This document shows, in pieces, positions 45,405 through 54,149 of a stretch of 64,000 bases of DNA. The stretch's first letter is position 1; every line of letters begins with the position of its first letter. Under the pieces are notes generated by a model, which was given only the letters and a program-made list of their open reading frames with translations, was not told where the DNA came from and made no database searches. Origin of the DNA: CAVSJR01 sp963728285 (GTDB lineage Bacteria > Actinomycetota > UBA4738 > HRBIN12); NCBI GenBank assembly GCA_963728285.1, contig CAVSJR010000004.1:1-64000 (forward strand), in the 5' to 3' direction. The position numbers were made by a program, and so were the translations under genes.

Positions 45405-47873
45405 TCAGTGACAGGCCGTCGAGCCCGAGTCGGTGAACGTCTTCCCCGCCTCGGGAACGAACCGCCAGTCGTAGCTGGTGGCGTGCAGCGAGAGCTCGAG
45501 CACGCCGAACGTGGTGTTCTGGAGGACCTGGCTGTTCGCGATGGGGGAGCTGGCGCTGGCGAAGTTCACCCCGCCGGTCCCGACGACGAACTCGCGGACG
45601 CCGGTCGAGTTGTTGAGCGCCCCCGTGGCGCCCTGCGGGGCGAAGCGTTCGTAGTTGTGCGTATGGCCCGCGAGCACCACGTCCACGCCCGCGTCGTAGG
45701 CCGCCTTCCAGATCGCCTGCATGGACGACGTGCCGCCTCCGGCGGAGCTCCACCGCGGATGGTGCCAGTACGCGAGCGCGCAGGTGGTCGGGTGAGCCGC
45801 GAGATCCGCTCGCAGCCAGGTCTCCTGCGGGGAGCCGGCGCCGCACCCGCCGGAGATGCTGCTGCAGTTGCTGTTGAGGGCCACGATGTGCCAGGAGCCG
45901 ACGTCGAAGCCGTAGTACCCCTTCGTCGGGTCCCCGGCCGCGGGTCCCATGTACGAGTAGTAGCCCGACGCGTTGGCCGTCTGGTACTCGTGGTTGCCCG
46001 GCACGGGCTTCGTGATCGTCTTCACGCGCCCCCACGTCGGGTCGTACGACGCCTGGAAATCGTCGAAGGCTCCTCCCGGGTACTGCAGATCGCCGAGCGC
46101 GAGCACGGCCGCATACCCCCCGGCGACCAGCAGATCGGACGTGAATCGTTGACGGCATGCCGTGCTCGTGCCCAGGCCGCCGTTGTAGCTCGAGCTGTTC
46201 GGCGCACATGCGATGTCGCCCGCGGCGGCGATGACGGGGTCGGGAGATGCCCCGGGCGTCGTGACCGTCGCGGTGTTGCTGGGTTCGGAGAGCTTCCCGG
46301 ACGCGTCCCGCGCCAGCACGTGGTACGCGTACGTCGTCGAGGCGGCCACGGTCTGATCGGTCGTGGTCGTCTCCGCGCCGACGGACTTGAGGAACGCCTC
46401 GTTGCGGTAGACGTCGTAGCCCGTCACCCCCACGTCGTCGCGCGACGCCTCCCACGAGAGGTTCACCCGGGTCGCCGTCGGGGCCGTGGCGGTGAGGTGT
46501 TCGGGCGCGGACGGCGGCTCGGCATCGGGAACCGGGTTCCCGGTCGTCACGAGAAGCTGTGGCTTGTTCGCCGCCTCTCGGGACTGAAAGTCCACTCCAT
46601 CCGTCGACGTCCCCGCCAGGACGAAGCTGGACGCGCCCGCCGTGACGAGGGGGGTCACGTTCCATTCAATCCAGCGTCCGGAGGCGATGGATCCCTTGTC
46701 GTCGGTCGGGCCGCTGGTGCGGGCGGGTCGCGTCGACCAGGTGATGCCCGCCTCCTGCCAGTTCGGCGACGTGGAGTACGCGGCGGGACCGTCCGCGGTG
46801 CCGCTCGAGGCGTACACGCGAAGGAGGGCGGACTGCACCGTTCCGCTCAAGCTCCCGACGGAGAAGCGAAGGAAGCTCTCGACGTCGGGGTCGGATCCGG
46901 CGTCGACTCGTAGCGCCGTCGCCGATCCGTAATTCGTGCCGGAGCTGGCCTCCGAGACCCGTGCATCCGCGGCGGCGGTGAAGGTCTGCGTGATCGGCGT
47001 CGGGCTTCCGGCCGGGGTCGTTGCCTGTGCGGCGGTGCTGGGCCCAGACAGCTTCCCGGCGGTGTCGCGGGCAACGAGGTGGTACGAGTACGTCGTCGAC
47101 GGCGCGACCGACGTGTCCGAGTAGGTCGTCCCGGGACCGGCCGACGTGGCGAGGAACGCCCCGCCGCGATAGACGTCGTAGGAGGCGATGCCCTGGTCGT
47201 CACTAGACGCGGTCCACGACAGATCCACCCTCGTCGGGCCCGTGGCGGTCGCCGTCAGGCCCGAGGGGGCGGTGGGCGGCCCGGTGTCGACGGCGGTTCC
47301 GATCTCGAGCACCAGCGAGGGCTTGTTGGATCCCTCGCGCGAGCCGAAGTCGACTCCGTCGGTCGAGGTGCCGGTGAGGGCGAAGCTGTACGTGCCGTTG
47401 CCCGTGACGAGCGCGGTGACGTTCCACTCGACCCACGCGCCGCTCGCGATCGCCGCCTTGTCATCCTGCGGGTCGCCGGTCCTTGCCGGTCGGTTGCCCC
47501 AGCTGATCCCAGTCTCGGTCCAGGCATTCGTTACGGCGGAGACCGCCGGACCGTTGCCCGTCGAGCTCGAGGCGAAGAGCCGGAGCCTCGCGCTCTGGAT
47601 CGGGCCGGAGACGTTCGCGACCGTGAACCGCAGGTAGCTCTCGACATCTGGATCCGACCCCGCGTCGACGCGTAGGGTCGATGAGGTCCCGTAGTTCGTC
47701 GATGCGTTCCCCTCGCTCACGCGGGCGTCGGCGTCGGGAGCGACGGTGAGCGTTGCGGCCCCGGCTGCGGGCGCGCGAAACGCGAGCATCGCGGTCGCGA
47801 ACACGAGCGACGCGAGCAGGACTCGGCCTGTGCTTGGAAGTCGGATGGTCTCCCCGCCCGCGGATGTGAGCAC
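45405..47873 (-). CDS. large secreted protein: (DNRLRE domain + FN3) x2 + metallophosphoesterase
   Basis: 822 residues. After a signal peptide (VLLASLVFATAMLAF...AAGA) two near-identical modules follow (about 33-315 and 230-530). Each has a DNRLRE/CBM96-like beta domain (DARVSE...TNYGS, RVDAGSDPDVES, WIEWNVTPLVT, GVDFQSREA) and a fibronectin type III domain (PPSAPEHLTAT, YDVYRN, TYAYHVLARDASGKLS). The last 290 residues are a complete phosphoesterase (IAAAGDIACAP, LALGDLQYPGG, VPGNHEYQT, YWHHPRWSS, LAGHTHNYERF). The modules probably bind a polymer or the cell surface. GTG 47873 is chosen. It is intact. Confidence 0.9.
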   Translation of the reverse strand: MLTSAGGETIRLPSTGRVLLASLVFATAMLAFRAPAAGAATLTVAPDADARVSEGNASTNYGTSSTLRVDAGSDPDVESYLRFTVANVSGPIQSARLRLFASSSTGNGPAVSAVTNAWTETGISWGNRPARTGDPQDDKAAIASGAWVEWNVTALVTGNGTYSFALTGTSTDGVDFGSREGSNKPSLVLEIGTAVDTGPPTAPSGLTATATGPTRVDLSWTASSDDQGIASYDVYRGGAFLATSAGPGTTYSDTSVAPSTTYSYHLVARDTAGKLSGPSTAAQATTPAGSPTPITQTFTAAADARVSEASSGTNYGSATALRVDAGSDPDVESFLRFSVGSLSGTVQSALLRVYASSGTADGPAAYSTSPNWQEAGITWSTRPARTSGPTDDKGSIASGRWIEWNVTPLVTAGASSFVLAGTSTDGVDFQSREAANKPQLLVTTGNPVPDAEPPSAPEHLTATAPTATRVNLSWEASRDDVGVTGYDVYRNEAFLKSVGAETTTTDQTVAASTTYAYHVLARDASGKLSEPSNTATVTTPGASPDPVIAAAGDIACAPNSSSYNGGLGTSTACRQRFTSDLLVAGGYAAVLALGDLQYPGGAFDDFQASYDPTWGRVKTITKPVPGNHEYQTANASGYYSYMGPAAGDPTKGYYGFDVGSWHIVALNSNCSSISGGCGAGSPQETWLRADLAAHPTTCALAYWHHPRWSSAGGGTSSMQAIWKAAYDAGVDVVLAGHTHNYERFAPQGATGALNNSTGVREFVVGTGGVNFASASSPIANSQVLQNTTFGVLELSLHATSYDWRFVPEAGKTFTDSGSTACH

Positions 47874-47888
47874 GCGAGCGCGACCGAG

Positions 47889-47915
47889 GCAACCTCCGTT
47901 TGCGGGAGAGGTTGC
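47889..47915. promoter_or_regulatory. 8-bp hairpin in the leader of the DNRLRE-phosphoesterase gene
   Basis: Arms GCAACCTC (47889-47896) and GAGGTTGC (47908-47915) with an 11-base loop lie 16 bases upstream of the GTG at 47873. Position in the leader suggests control of translation or an operator. I could not match it to a named riboswitch. Confidence 0.45.
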
Positions 47916-48148
47916 GTGGTCGGCGGGGCCGAGTCTTCTGTGGGCGTCCTCGGGACCAGGGCGGCCGGCCGGGCGTCCCCCCGAATCGGCACCGGCCGAC
48001 CGCCCCCCACCCGCTGGAGAAGCGAGTGTCGGGTCCCTTGGAGTTGCACGGCCATCCTTGCACGACGTGCAACGAACATGCAACACGGGAGCCCCGCTCG
48101 TGCCTCGGGCGGGTTCAGGACCCGCTCCGGCGAGCCGATAGCGATGTG

Positions 48149-48367
48149 ATGGACATCGTGAGGATCTCGCGGGTGAGGCGACAGTTCCGGAGCGGGCGAG
48201 CCAGGCGGATGCGCGAAGGGGCGGCCCTCTCGGTCAGGGAGCTGGCGTCCAGGATCGAGGTGGATCCGTCGACGCTCTCGCGCTGGGAGCGTGGCGCGAC
48301 GACCCCGAGCCCGGAGGGAGCGCTCGCGTGGGCCGCGGCGATGGAGGAGCTCGGCCTGCGTCCTTGA
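48149..48367 (+). CDS. XRE-family helix-turn-helix regulator (72 residues)
   Basis: A one-domain HTH_XRE protein: MREGAALSVRELASRIEVD, then PSTLSRWERGATTPSPEGA with the recognition helix STLSRWERG. It is slightly shorter than typical regulators and has no sensor domain. It is divergent from the phosphoesterase gene and upstream of the RTX-repeat gene. A palindromic site lies between it and the RTX gene, a candidate operator. ATG 48149; GTG 48146 is possible. Confidence 0.75.
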   Translation: MDIVRISRVRRQFRSGRARRMREGAALSVRELASRIEVDPSTLSRWERGATTPSPEGALAWAAAMEELGLRP

Positions 48368-48453
48368 CGCGCAGTGGCCTCGATGCGCGTCCGAGGACGG
48401 ACGTTGCGCAGAGTTCATTGCGCACGTTCGTCACACCACGATCACACCGAACA

Positions 48454-48501
48454 CGCCTTGCGCGTATCTCCCGCGGTTGCGGGTTGACAGTGCGCAAGGC
48501 G
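48454..48501. promoter_or_regulatory. nested inverted repeats between the XRE regulator and the RTX gene
   Basis: CGCCTTGCGC (48454-48463) and GCGCAAGGCG (48492-48501) form a perfect 10-base inverted repeat. Inside it CCCGC-GGTT-GCGGG (48470-48483) makes a second stem, and TTGACA (48484-48489) is a perfect -35 hexamer. It could be a regulator operator or the terminator of the XRE gene. Confidence 0.5.
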
Positions 48502-48612
48502 TAGAGCAAGTTCGACGTTCTGACTCACGCGGCCGATGGCCGGCGCGCAGCGTCGGCGCTGTGGCCGCATGTATGTTCAGGGCGGTCGTAGACCAGAGAG
48601 GAAGGGGAAGCA

Positions 48613-49296
48613 ATGCGCAGCACTCCTCGTACGAAGGTGCACGCTCGCGTGGCGCTCGTCGCCGCAGGAGCCGTCCTCGCGGTCGTCGGCGTCTTGCCGA
48701 TGCCCGCGTCCGCGGGAGCGACTTGCGGCGGATTGGCCGCGACCAAGGTTGGGACGCAAGGGGATGACGTCATCAGAGGAACGCGCGACAGCGACGTCCT
48801 CGTCGGCCTCGGCGGCAACGATCAGATCAACGGCCTCGGCGGCAACGACGTGATGTGCGGTGGCGCAGGCAAGGACACGATCGTCGGGGACGCGGGAAGG
48901 GACCGCGTGCTCGGTGGAGGCGGAGCGGACACGATCAACGGCGGAGCCGACTTCGGGATCCTCTACGGCGACGCCGGCAACGATTCGATCACCGGCGGAG
49001 CGGTTCGCGACGTCCTGATCGGCGGAGCGGGCAACGACCGAATGACCGGAAGCGAGGGTGACGACACGCTGCGTGGCGAGATCGGCGACGACACGCAGCT
49101 CGGCGGACCCGGCAACGACGAGCTCCGAGGCGGAGACGACAACGACACGATCGCCGGCGGTGAGGACGACGACGTGTTGTTCGGGCTTCCCGGCGAGGAC
49201 GCGCTCGACGGCGGCAACGGGACCGACACGACGGATGGCGGCGGCGGCATCGACACGTGCGTGAACGGAGAGACGGTCGCAAACTGCGAGGGCTGA
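48613..49296 (+). CDS. secreted RTX/hemolysin-type calcium-binding repeat protein
   Basis: 227 residues. A signal peptide (VALVAAGAVLAVVGVLPMPASA) is followed by repeated GGxGxDxhx nonapeptides (GLGGNDQIN, GGGGADTIN, GGAGNDRMT, GGPGNDELR and others), which fold as a calcium-filled beta roll. The C-terminal CVNGETVANCEG has paired cysteines. There is no enzymatic domain. It may be structural or adhesive, or act as a calcium sink outside the cell. ATG 48613 has a GAGAGGAAGGGGAA Shine-Dalgarno. An XRE gene is just upstream. Confidence 0.9.
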   Translation: MRSTPRTKVHARVALVAAGAVLAVVGVLPMPASAGATCGGLAATKVGTQGDDVIRGTRDSDVLVGLGGNDQINGLGGNDVMCGGAGKDTIVGDAGRDRVLGGGGADTINGGADFGILYGDAGNDSITGGAVRDVLIGGAGNDRMTGSEGDDTLRGEIGDDTQLGGPGNDELRGGDDNDTIAGGEDDDVLFGLPGEDALDGGNGTDTTDGGGGIDTCVNGETVANCEG

Positions 49297-49609
49297 CGCC
49301 GCTCGCACCGACGACGACGAAACGAGGGCGACGCCGGATCCTCCACCGGCCGGCGCCCTGATGCTGGTGGTTCGGAGCCCCGTGGGCGAGCGCGCCCGCG
49401 GGGCTCCGGCGTGAGGGCCCGGGAACGACGCGGCGAAAAAATGCCGCCCCGGCCGGTTAGCCCCCGGCCGCGCGGGCATATCACCGCAACGCGCAGCTGG
49501 GCGCCACCTCCGACGCTCATCTCCCGTACCCCGGGGGAGGTGAAGATGATGTAAACCCCACAACAGCTTGTGTCTGGTCCTTATGTCGTAGCGACCTTGG
49601 AGGAATGCG
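49297..49609. other. 313-base intergenic region
   Basis: It holds the terminator hairpin, a weaker GCGGC-GAAAAAAT-GCCGC hairpin at about 49435-49453, and upstream of the next gene a CACAA-CAGC-TTGTG inverted repeat at 49559-49572. No coding frame is supported. Confidence 0.5.
49374..49407 (+). terminator. hairpin terminator after the RTX gene
   Basis: GGAGCCCCG (49374-49382) pairs with CGGGGCTCC (49399-49407), and inside it GGGCG pairs with CGCCC around a 4-base AGCG loop. It lies 78 bases after the stop. No T tract follows. Confidence 0.6.
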
Positions 49610-50038
49610 ATGAAGAAGGTACTGCTGCTTCCCCTTGTTGGAGCACTGATGCTCGTGCTCGCACCGGCCGCGCAGGCGGCGACGGTGGCCGACGTCGACC
49701 TCATCAACGCGACGATCAACAAGGCCGGCGTCGTCCGCGTCGTCGGGGAGGTCACGTGCCCGGCCGGGTACGAGATCACCAGGAACCGGGCGTGGATCGC
49801 CCAGTACGGCGAGGAGGGCGTGGAGGACGACCTCGTGTCCCCCGTTCGCCACTTCCGGGCGCAGGTGAACTGCGGCGGCACGGCCGACCGGTTCACGGTT
49901 CGCTTCGCCGCGAGCACGACCGACGAGGAGTTCGCGACCGGAGAGCCGACCGAGGTGAGCCTGTCGTTCACCGCGTGCTCGCCGAAGCCCGACAGCGTCT
50001 GCGTGAACGCGTCCGACCTCACGACGGTCGAGCTCTAA
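49610..50038 (+). CDS. small secreted protein of unknown function (142 residues)
   Basis: A clear signal peptide (KKVLLLPLVGALMLVLAPAAQAA) is followed by a single beta-sandwich-like domain: VDLINATINKAGVVRVVGEV, TCPAGYEI, FRAQVNCGGTADRF and SFTACSPKPDSVCV, with four cysteines able to form two disulphides. ATG 49610 follows TTGGAGGAA. I do not recognise a named family with confidence; DUF6299-like secreted proteins of Streptomyces are similar in layout. A strong terminator follows. Confidence 0.75.
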   Translation: MKKVLLLPLVGALMLVLAPAAQAATVADVDLINATINKAGVVRVVGEVTCPAGYEITRNRAWIAQYGEEGVEDDLVSPVRHFRAQVNCGGTADRFTVRFAASTTDEEFATGEPTEVSLSFTACSPKPDSVCVNASDLTTVEL

Positions 50039-50061
50039 CACGCGCTGACGAGACGCACGGT

Positions 50062-50101
50062 GGCGGGAGGCGGGGCGCTGCTCGGCGCCCTGCCTCCCGC
50101 C
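50062..50101 (+). terminator. strong GC-rich hairpin terminator
   Basis: GGCGGGAGGC (50062-50071) and GCCTCCCGCC (50092-50101) pair perfectly, then one G-T wobble and GGGCGC/GCGCCC give a 17-base-pair stem with a 6-base loop. It starts 24 bases after the secreted-protein stop. Confidence 0.75.
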
Positions 50102-50184
50102 TTGCCGACGACCGACCGACGGAACACGGCCGTGCCGGAGGCCGGTTTTACATTCGGTGGGTGTCTGGGGAAGACTGATGCACC

Positions 50185-51054
50185 GTGCGAAGCCTCCATG
50201 CTCGTTCCACCGTGGTCGCCGTCGTCCTCGTGGCGGCGTTCGTCGTCCAGGCGATCGGCGCCGTCGCCGAGGCCCGGCCGGTGACGGTCGTGGCGGCCGG
50301 CGACATCGCGTGCCCCAGGCATCCGTGTGATCCCCAGCGACGGACGGCGAGGATCATCCGTCGCATGAATCCGCGTGCGGTGCTGCCCCTCGGCGACAAC
50401 CAGTACTCGCAGGGCTCGCTGTCGAGCTACCGTCATTCCTACGGTCCGACCTGGGGCGAGTTTCGCAACAAGACCTACCCCGTGCCCGGCAATCACGAGT
50501 ACGACACGCGCGCCGCGCGCGGGTACTTCCGGTACTTCAAGCGGAGGGCGCACGGCCCCGGCGGCTACTACAGCTACAACCTCGGGGACTGGCACCTGAT
50601 CGCGTTGAACTCCGAGCGCAGGACGGGACACCAGAAGCGCTGGCTCCGCAGGGATCTCCGGCGCGATCGGCACCGTTGCGAGCTCGCCTACTGGCACCAA
50701 CCGAGGTGGTCGTCGGGACGCGAGCATGGAGGCACCACGGCGGTCGCCGGCTGGTGGAAGGTCCTCTACCGTCGCGGCGCCGACGTGGTGTTGAACGGCC
50801 ATGAGCACAACTACGAGCGATTCGCGAGGCTCTCCGCACGCGGCCGGTCCCGTCCGAACGGGGTCCGGCAGTTCGTCGTCGGGACGGGCGGGTACTACCT
50901 GTACGGGATGGGGCGGTCGGTCCGCGGATCCCAGCGGCGAGTCGTCAAGCACGGCGTGCTCGCGCTCCACCTCGGATCGGCGGCGTATCGCTGGCGTTTC
51001 CTCACCACCGGCGGCGGCGAGGCGGACGACGGCGCCACGGAGTGCCACCGCTAG
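50185..51054 (+). CDS. secreted calcineurin-like metallophosphoesterase
   Basis: 289 residues with a signal peptide (VVAVVLVAAFVVQAIGAVAEA). All metal-binding motifs are present: VAAGDIACPR, LPLGDNQYSQG, VPGNHEYDT, YWHQPRWSSG and LNGHEHNYERF. It is a paralogue of the two minus-strand enzymes at 44.4-47.9 kb, shares the RGYFRYFKRRAHGPGGYYSY stretch, and ends with a similar beta sheet (GVLALHLGSAAYRWRF). GTG 50185 is the start. The mature protein is basic. The substrate is unknown. Confidence 0.9.
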   Translation: MRSLHARSTVVAVVLVAAFVVQAIGAVAEARPVTVVAAGDIACPRHPCDPQRRTARIIRRMNPRAVLPLGDNQYSQGSLSSYRHSYGPTWGEFRNKTYPVPGNHEYDTRAARGYFRYFKRRAHGPGGYYSYNLGDWHLIALNSERRTGHQKRWLRRDLRRDRHRCELAYWHQPRWSSGREHGGTTAVAGWWKVLYRRGADVVLNGHEHNYERFARLSARGRSRPNGVRQFVVGTGGYYLYGMGRSVRGSQRRVVKHGVLALHLGSAAYRWRFLTTGGGEADDGATECHR

Positions 51055-51092
51055 GTCGATCGCGAGGCACGAGGTCGGTCGCGAGGCACGCG
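51055..51092. repeat. 19-bp tandem duplication
   Basis: Two direct copies (51055-51073 and 51074-51092) of GTCGATCGCGAGGCACGAG-like sequence agree at 16 of 19 positions and start directly at the stop codon of the phosphoesterase. A recent slippage duplication is likely. Confidence 0.7.
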
Positions 51093-51396
51093 CGTCGATC
51101 CCGTTCCACGACGCGCCAACCTCCCTCCACCAGGACGAAAGGCCTCGGCCCCCGCGTGTACCCCCGTTGCCCGACTTGCGCGGAGTATCCGACGCCGTAG
51201 GGTCGGCGGAACGCGGGGGAGGTGAGGGACGGTTCCGGCGAACGCTGATCGATCGCGCGACACGAGAGCTGGAAGACGGACCTCCCACGCAGGTGCCCGC
51301 CGTGGTCCCCGGCATCGCGCGCGGTCCGCCGGTCGGTTCCACCTTCGGCTGCTTGCGGCGGTCCTGGTCGCCGCCACGGTCGTCCCCGCCTTCGCC

Positions 51397-52606
51397 GTGT
51401 CGCCGGAGCTCGCCGCCTCCGCGGCCCCGAGCAGGGCGGACGTCGAAAGCGCAAAGGCCGAGCTCGCTTCCCTGAACGAGCACCTGTCCCTCCTCGTCGA
51501 GCAGTACAACCAGGCCAAGCTGCAACTCGCGCAGACCAAGGGGCAGCTTGCCGAGGCGCGAAGCGTCCATGCCGACGCGCAGGCGGAGGCACAGGCCGTG
51601 TTGAGCGAGCTGGCCGGTCGCGCGTCGAACGCCTACATGGAGCGCGGATCCCAGCTCGGGATGCTGCTCGGAGCCGGCTCCTTCTCGGATTTCTCCGACC
51701 GGCTGGCATTCGTCGATCGCCTGCAGCAGGCTGATGCCGACGTCGCGCTGGCCGCCGACGCCGTCACGCAGCGCGCGCGCTGGGCCGCAGATCAATTGGC
51801 GAAGGTTCAGGCGCAGCGATCCGCCGTCCTCGAACGCCTTCGGCAGCGCAGCGTGCAGATCGAGCAGGGGATCGATCGGCAGCAAGCGTTGGTCGCCGAG
51901 CTGGGGGAGCGCTATCGGCGAGCCGTCGACCGCAGGGAGGCCGCTCGTGAAGCGGCGGCGAAGCGTGTCGAGGCGGTCGACGGCCGCGCGAGCGGCGGCG
52001 AAGGAACACGCCAGGGCGGAGCCACCGCCGCCGGCAACGACGGCGATCGTGCCAACGGGGCAAACGGCGGCAGCGGTGGAAGCGGCGCGGACGACGGGAC
52101 CGGAAGCGGCGGTGGCACCGGCGGCGGAAGCGATGGTGGAAACGGCGGCGGCGGCAACGGAAACGGCGGCGGCGGCAACGGGAAACGGAAGCGACGGCGG
52201 AAACGGCGGCGGCGGCAACGGAAACGGTGGCGGCGGAAGCGGAGGGACGGGCGGCTCCGGCGCGAGGGCCGCGATCAGCGCAGCCTATTCCGTGGTGGGC
52301 ACGCGATACGTCTGGGGCGGCTCGACGCCGCGGGGATTCGACTGCTCGGGGCTGACCATGTGGGCGTGGGCCCACGGGGGCGTGTCGCTCTCCCATTCGT
52401 CGGCAGGACAGTACGCCCAGCTGCCGCACGTCCCGCGTGGAGGCCTGCGGCCGGGGGACCTCGTCTTCTTCTATCGACCCATCTCTCACGTCGGCCTGTA
52501 CATCGGCGGCGGCAGGATGATCGACGCTTCGCATCCGGGTCCCGGCGGAGAGGTCGCCATCCGTGCGGTGAACTGGGGAGCATACGCTGGCGCGGCTCGC
52601 CCCTGA
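51397..52606 (+). CDS. NlpC/P60 peptidoglycan hydrolase with coiled-coil domain (one or two frameshifts)
   Basis: At least 403 residues. Coiled-coil N-half (SAKAELASLNEHLSLLVEQY, QAQRSAVLERLRQRS), a Gly/Asn-rich linker of about 75 residues, and NlpC/P60 with the catalytic cysteine in RGFDCSGLTMWAW and histidine in ISHVGLYIGGG. A +1 shift near 52178 lies in the linker. Upstream of GTG 51397 the same frame encodes a perfect signal peptide (RLLAAVLVAATVVPAFA) but no ATG, GTG or TTG. The real start (perhaps GTG 51302) is probably separated by another indel. It cleaves D-Glu-DAP type stem peptides, usually during cell separation. Confidence 0.83.
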
Positions 52607-52892
52607 CGCACGTCGTCGCCTCCAACGATTCGACGCACGCCACTCCCGACGACTCATGCATCTGCGTGAGTTTTCTCGGTGCGGTTGGGTCGAGGTTTCT
52701 GAGGCGGGTGGCGCCTACGATACGTCGTCTTCGTATTCCTTTCGCGTGAGGAGTCCCCGTGCGTCCCCCGTTCGCACTCAGGGCAGCGCGTTCGTCGCTG
52801 CCGTTGATCGCCGGCCGTCCCCACCCCGGGACCCGCGAACGTAGGCGCGCCGCGTGTCGGCGACCGATCTCCGTGTCCGTCGAGGGGGCCGA

Positions 52893-54134
52893 ATGAACGA
52901 CTCGGGGCGCGTCGCGAAGGGATCGGCGCTCTCGGCGGCCCGGATCTCGAGAAGGACCATCCTGCGCGCGGGCCTCGCGTCGGTGGCATCGCTCGCGCTC
53001 CCCGTGCTCTCCGCGTGCAGCAACGACGCCGGCACCTCGGCCGCTCTGAATTGGGATGCGTGGTGGAGCCGGCAGTCGACCAATGGCCTCCTGGACTTCG
53101 CCAACTGGCCGTACTACATCGATCGCCGCTCGGACAACAGCCATCCCTCACTCGACCGGTTCACCAGGGAGACGGGCAGCCGAGTTCAGTACCTCCGCCC
53201 GATCCGGGATCTCGCGACGTTCGTCGAGCGCATCCTTCCCGACCTGCGCGCCGGGCGCTCGATCGGCTACGACCTCATCGTGATCACGAACGGACCGGAG
53301 CTCACGAGCTTGCTCAGCGAGAACCATCTGATCCCGTTGGATCACGGGCGACTTCCGAACTTCGCCGCCAACGCCAGCGACCTCGTGAAGGATCCCGCCT
53401 GGGATCCGGGCAACCGGTTCAGCGTCGCCTGGCAATCGGGCCTCACCGGCATCGCCTACCGCCCGGAGGCCGTGGACGCGCTCGGCCGCAAGCCCCGTGG
53501 GATCGAGGACCTGTGGGACCGTCGCCTTCGGGGGCGCGTCGGGATGCTGCGGGATCTGACGGACCTCGGGAGTTTCGGGTTGCTCGCGGAGGGAGTCGAT
53601 CCGGCCGTTTCGACGTTCTCGGACTGGGTGCGGGCGGCGTCGCGGCTGCGCGAACAGAAGATGTCGGGCGTGCTCAGGAACTACTACGACCAGGGCTACA
53701 TCGGTGCCCTCCAGCGCGGCGACGTGTGGATCACCCAGGCGTGGTCGGGCGACGTGTTCCAGTCCATGCAGATCGGCTACCCGGAGCTGCGCTTCATAGT
53801 GCCCGAGCAGGGAGCGATGCTGTGGACCGACAGCCTGATGATCCCCCGCGGCGCCGAGCATCCCGCGGACGCGCTCGAGTACATGGACTTCGTCTACAGG
53901 CCCGAGATCGCGGCGATGATCGCCGACTGGGTGCAGTACATCAGCCCCGTGCCGGCCGCCCGGGAGATCATCGCGGAGCGATACGACGATCCGCTCGTGG
54001 CGAACAGCCCGCTGGTCTTTCCGACGCTCGCGCCCGAGGGCGAGGACGTGACCCATCGCTTCAGGACGTACCGGGTGCTGCATACGGCCTTCGAGCAGCG
54101 TCGGTGGCAGGAGGTCTTCGGGGCCCTCCTCTGA
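52893..54134 (+). CDS. PotD-like polyamine-binding lipoprotein with twin-arginine signal
   Basis: 413 residues. A Tat-type lipoprotein signal (SRRTILRAGLASVASLA then LSAC) precedes a periplasmic-binding fold of the spermidine/putrescine family: LLDFANWPYYIDRR, IGYDLIVITNGPEL, LTGIAYRPEAVDALG and WVQYISPVPAAREI. The N-terminal TRETGSRVQYLRPI segment is also typical. No PotABC genes are nearby, so it is an orphan. ATG 52893 has GAGGGGG; GTG 52854 would add 13 residues. It may bind polyamines or another cation. Its sequence is intact. Confidence 0.85.
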   Translation: MNDSGRVAKGSALSAARISRRTILRAGLASVASLALPVLSACSNDAGTSAALNWDAWWSRQSTNGLLDFANWPYYIDRRSDNSHPSLDRFTRETGSRVQYLRPIRDLATFVERILPDLRAGRSIGYDLIVITNGPELTSLLSENHLIPLDHGRLPNFAANASDLVKDPAWDPGNRFSVAWQSGLTGIAYRPEAVDALGRKPRGIEDLWDRRLRGRVGMLRDLTDLGSFGLLAEGVDPAVSTFSDWVRAASRLREQKMSGVLRNYYDQGYIGALQRGDVWITQAWSGDVFQSMQIGYPELRFIVPEQGAMLWTDSLMIPRGAEHPADALEYMDFVYRPEIAAMIADWVQYISPVPAAREIIAERYDDPLVANSPLVFPTLAPEGEDVTHRFRTYRVLHTAFEQRRWQEVFGALL

Positions 54135-54149
54135 GGGCGCCACCCGCGT

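Noticed and set aside
45402..46913. 503-residue plus-strand open frame opposite the DNRLRE-phosphoesterase
   Set aside because: It is a shadow of the well-supported minus-strand gene and has no recognisable domain.
47874..47980. Cyclic-di-GMP (GEMM) riboswitch in the leader of the phosphoesterase gene
   Set aside because: A hairpin and an ACGCA-like string are present, but the conserved AGGGCAAACC and GACGCAAAGCC elements are not.
51093..51396. Cyclic-di-AMP (ydaO-type) riboswitch upstream of the NlpC/P60 gene, a common location in Actinomycetota
   Set aside because: A G-rich GCGGGGGAGGTGAGGG stretch is suggestive, but I could not find the GGGGAACC and GGGTGAATCC elements or a complete pairing scheme. 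A covariance-model search with the ydaO-yuaA family would decide.
52010..52250. Tandem DNA repeat or CRISPR-like array in the GGC/AAC-rich stretch
   Set aside because: It encodes the Gly/Asn-rich linker of the NlpC/P60 protein and has no regular repeat-spacer structure.
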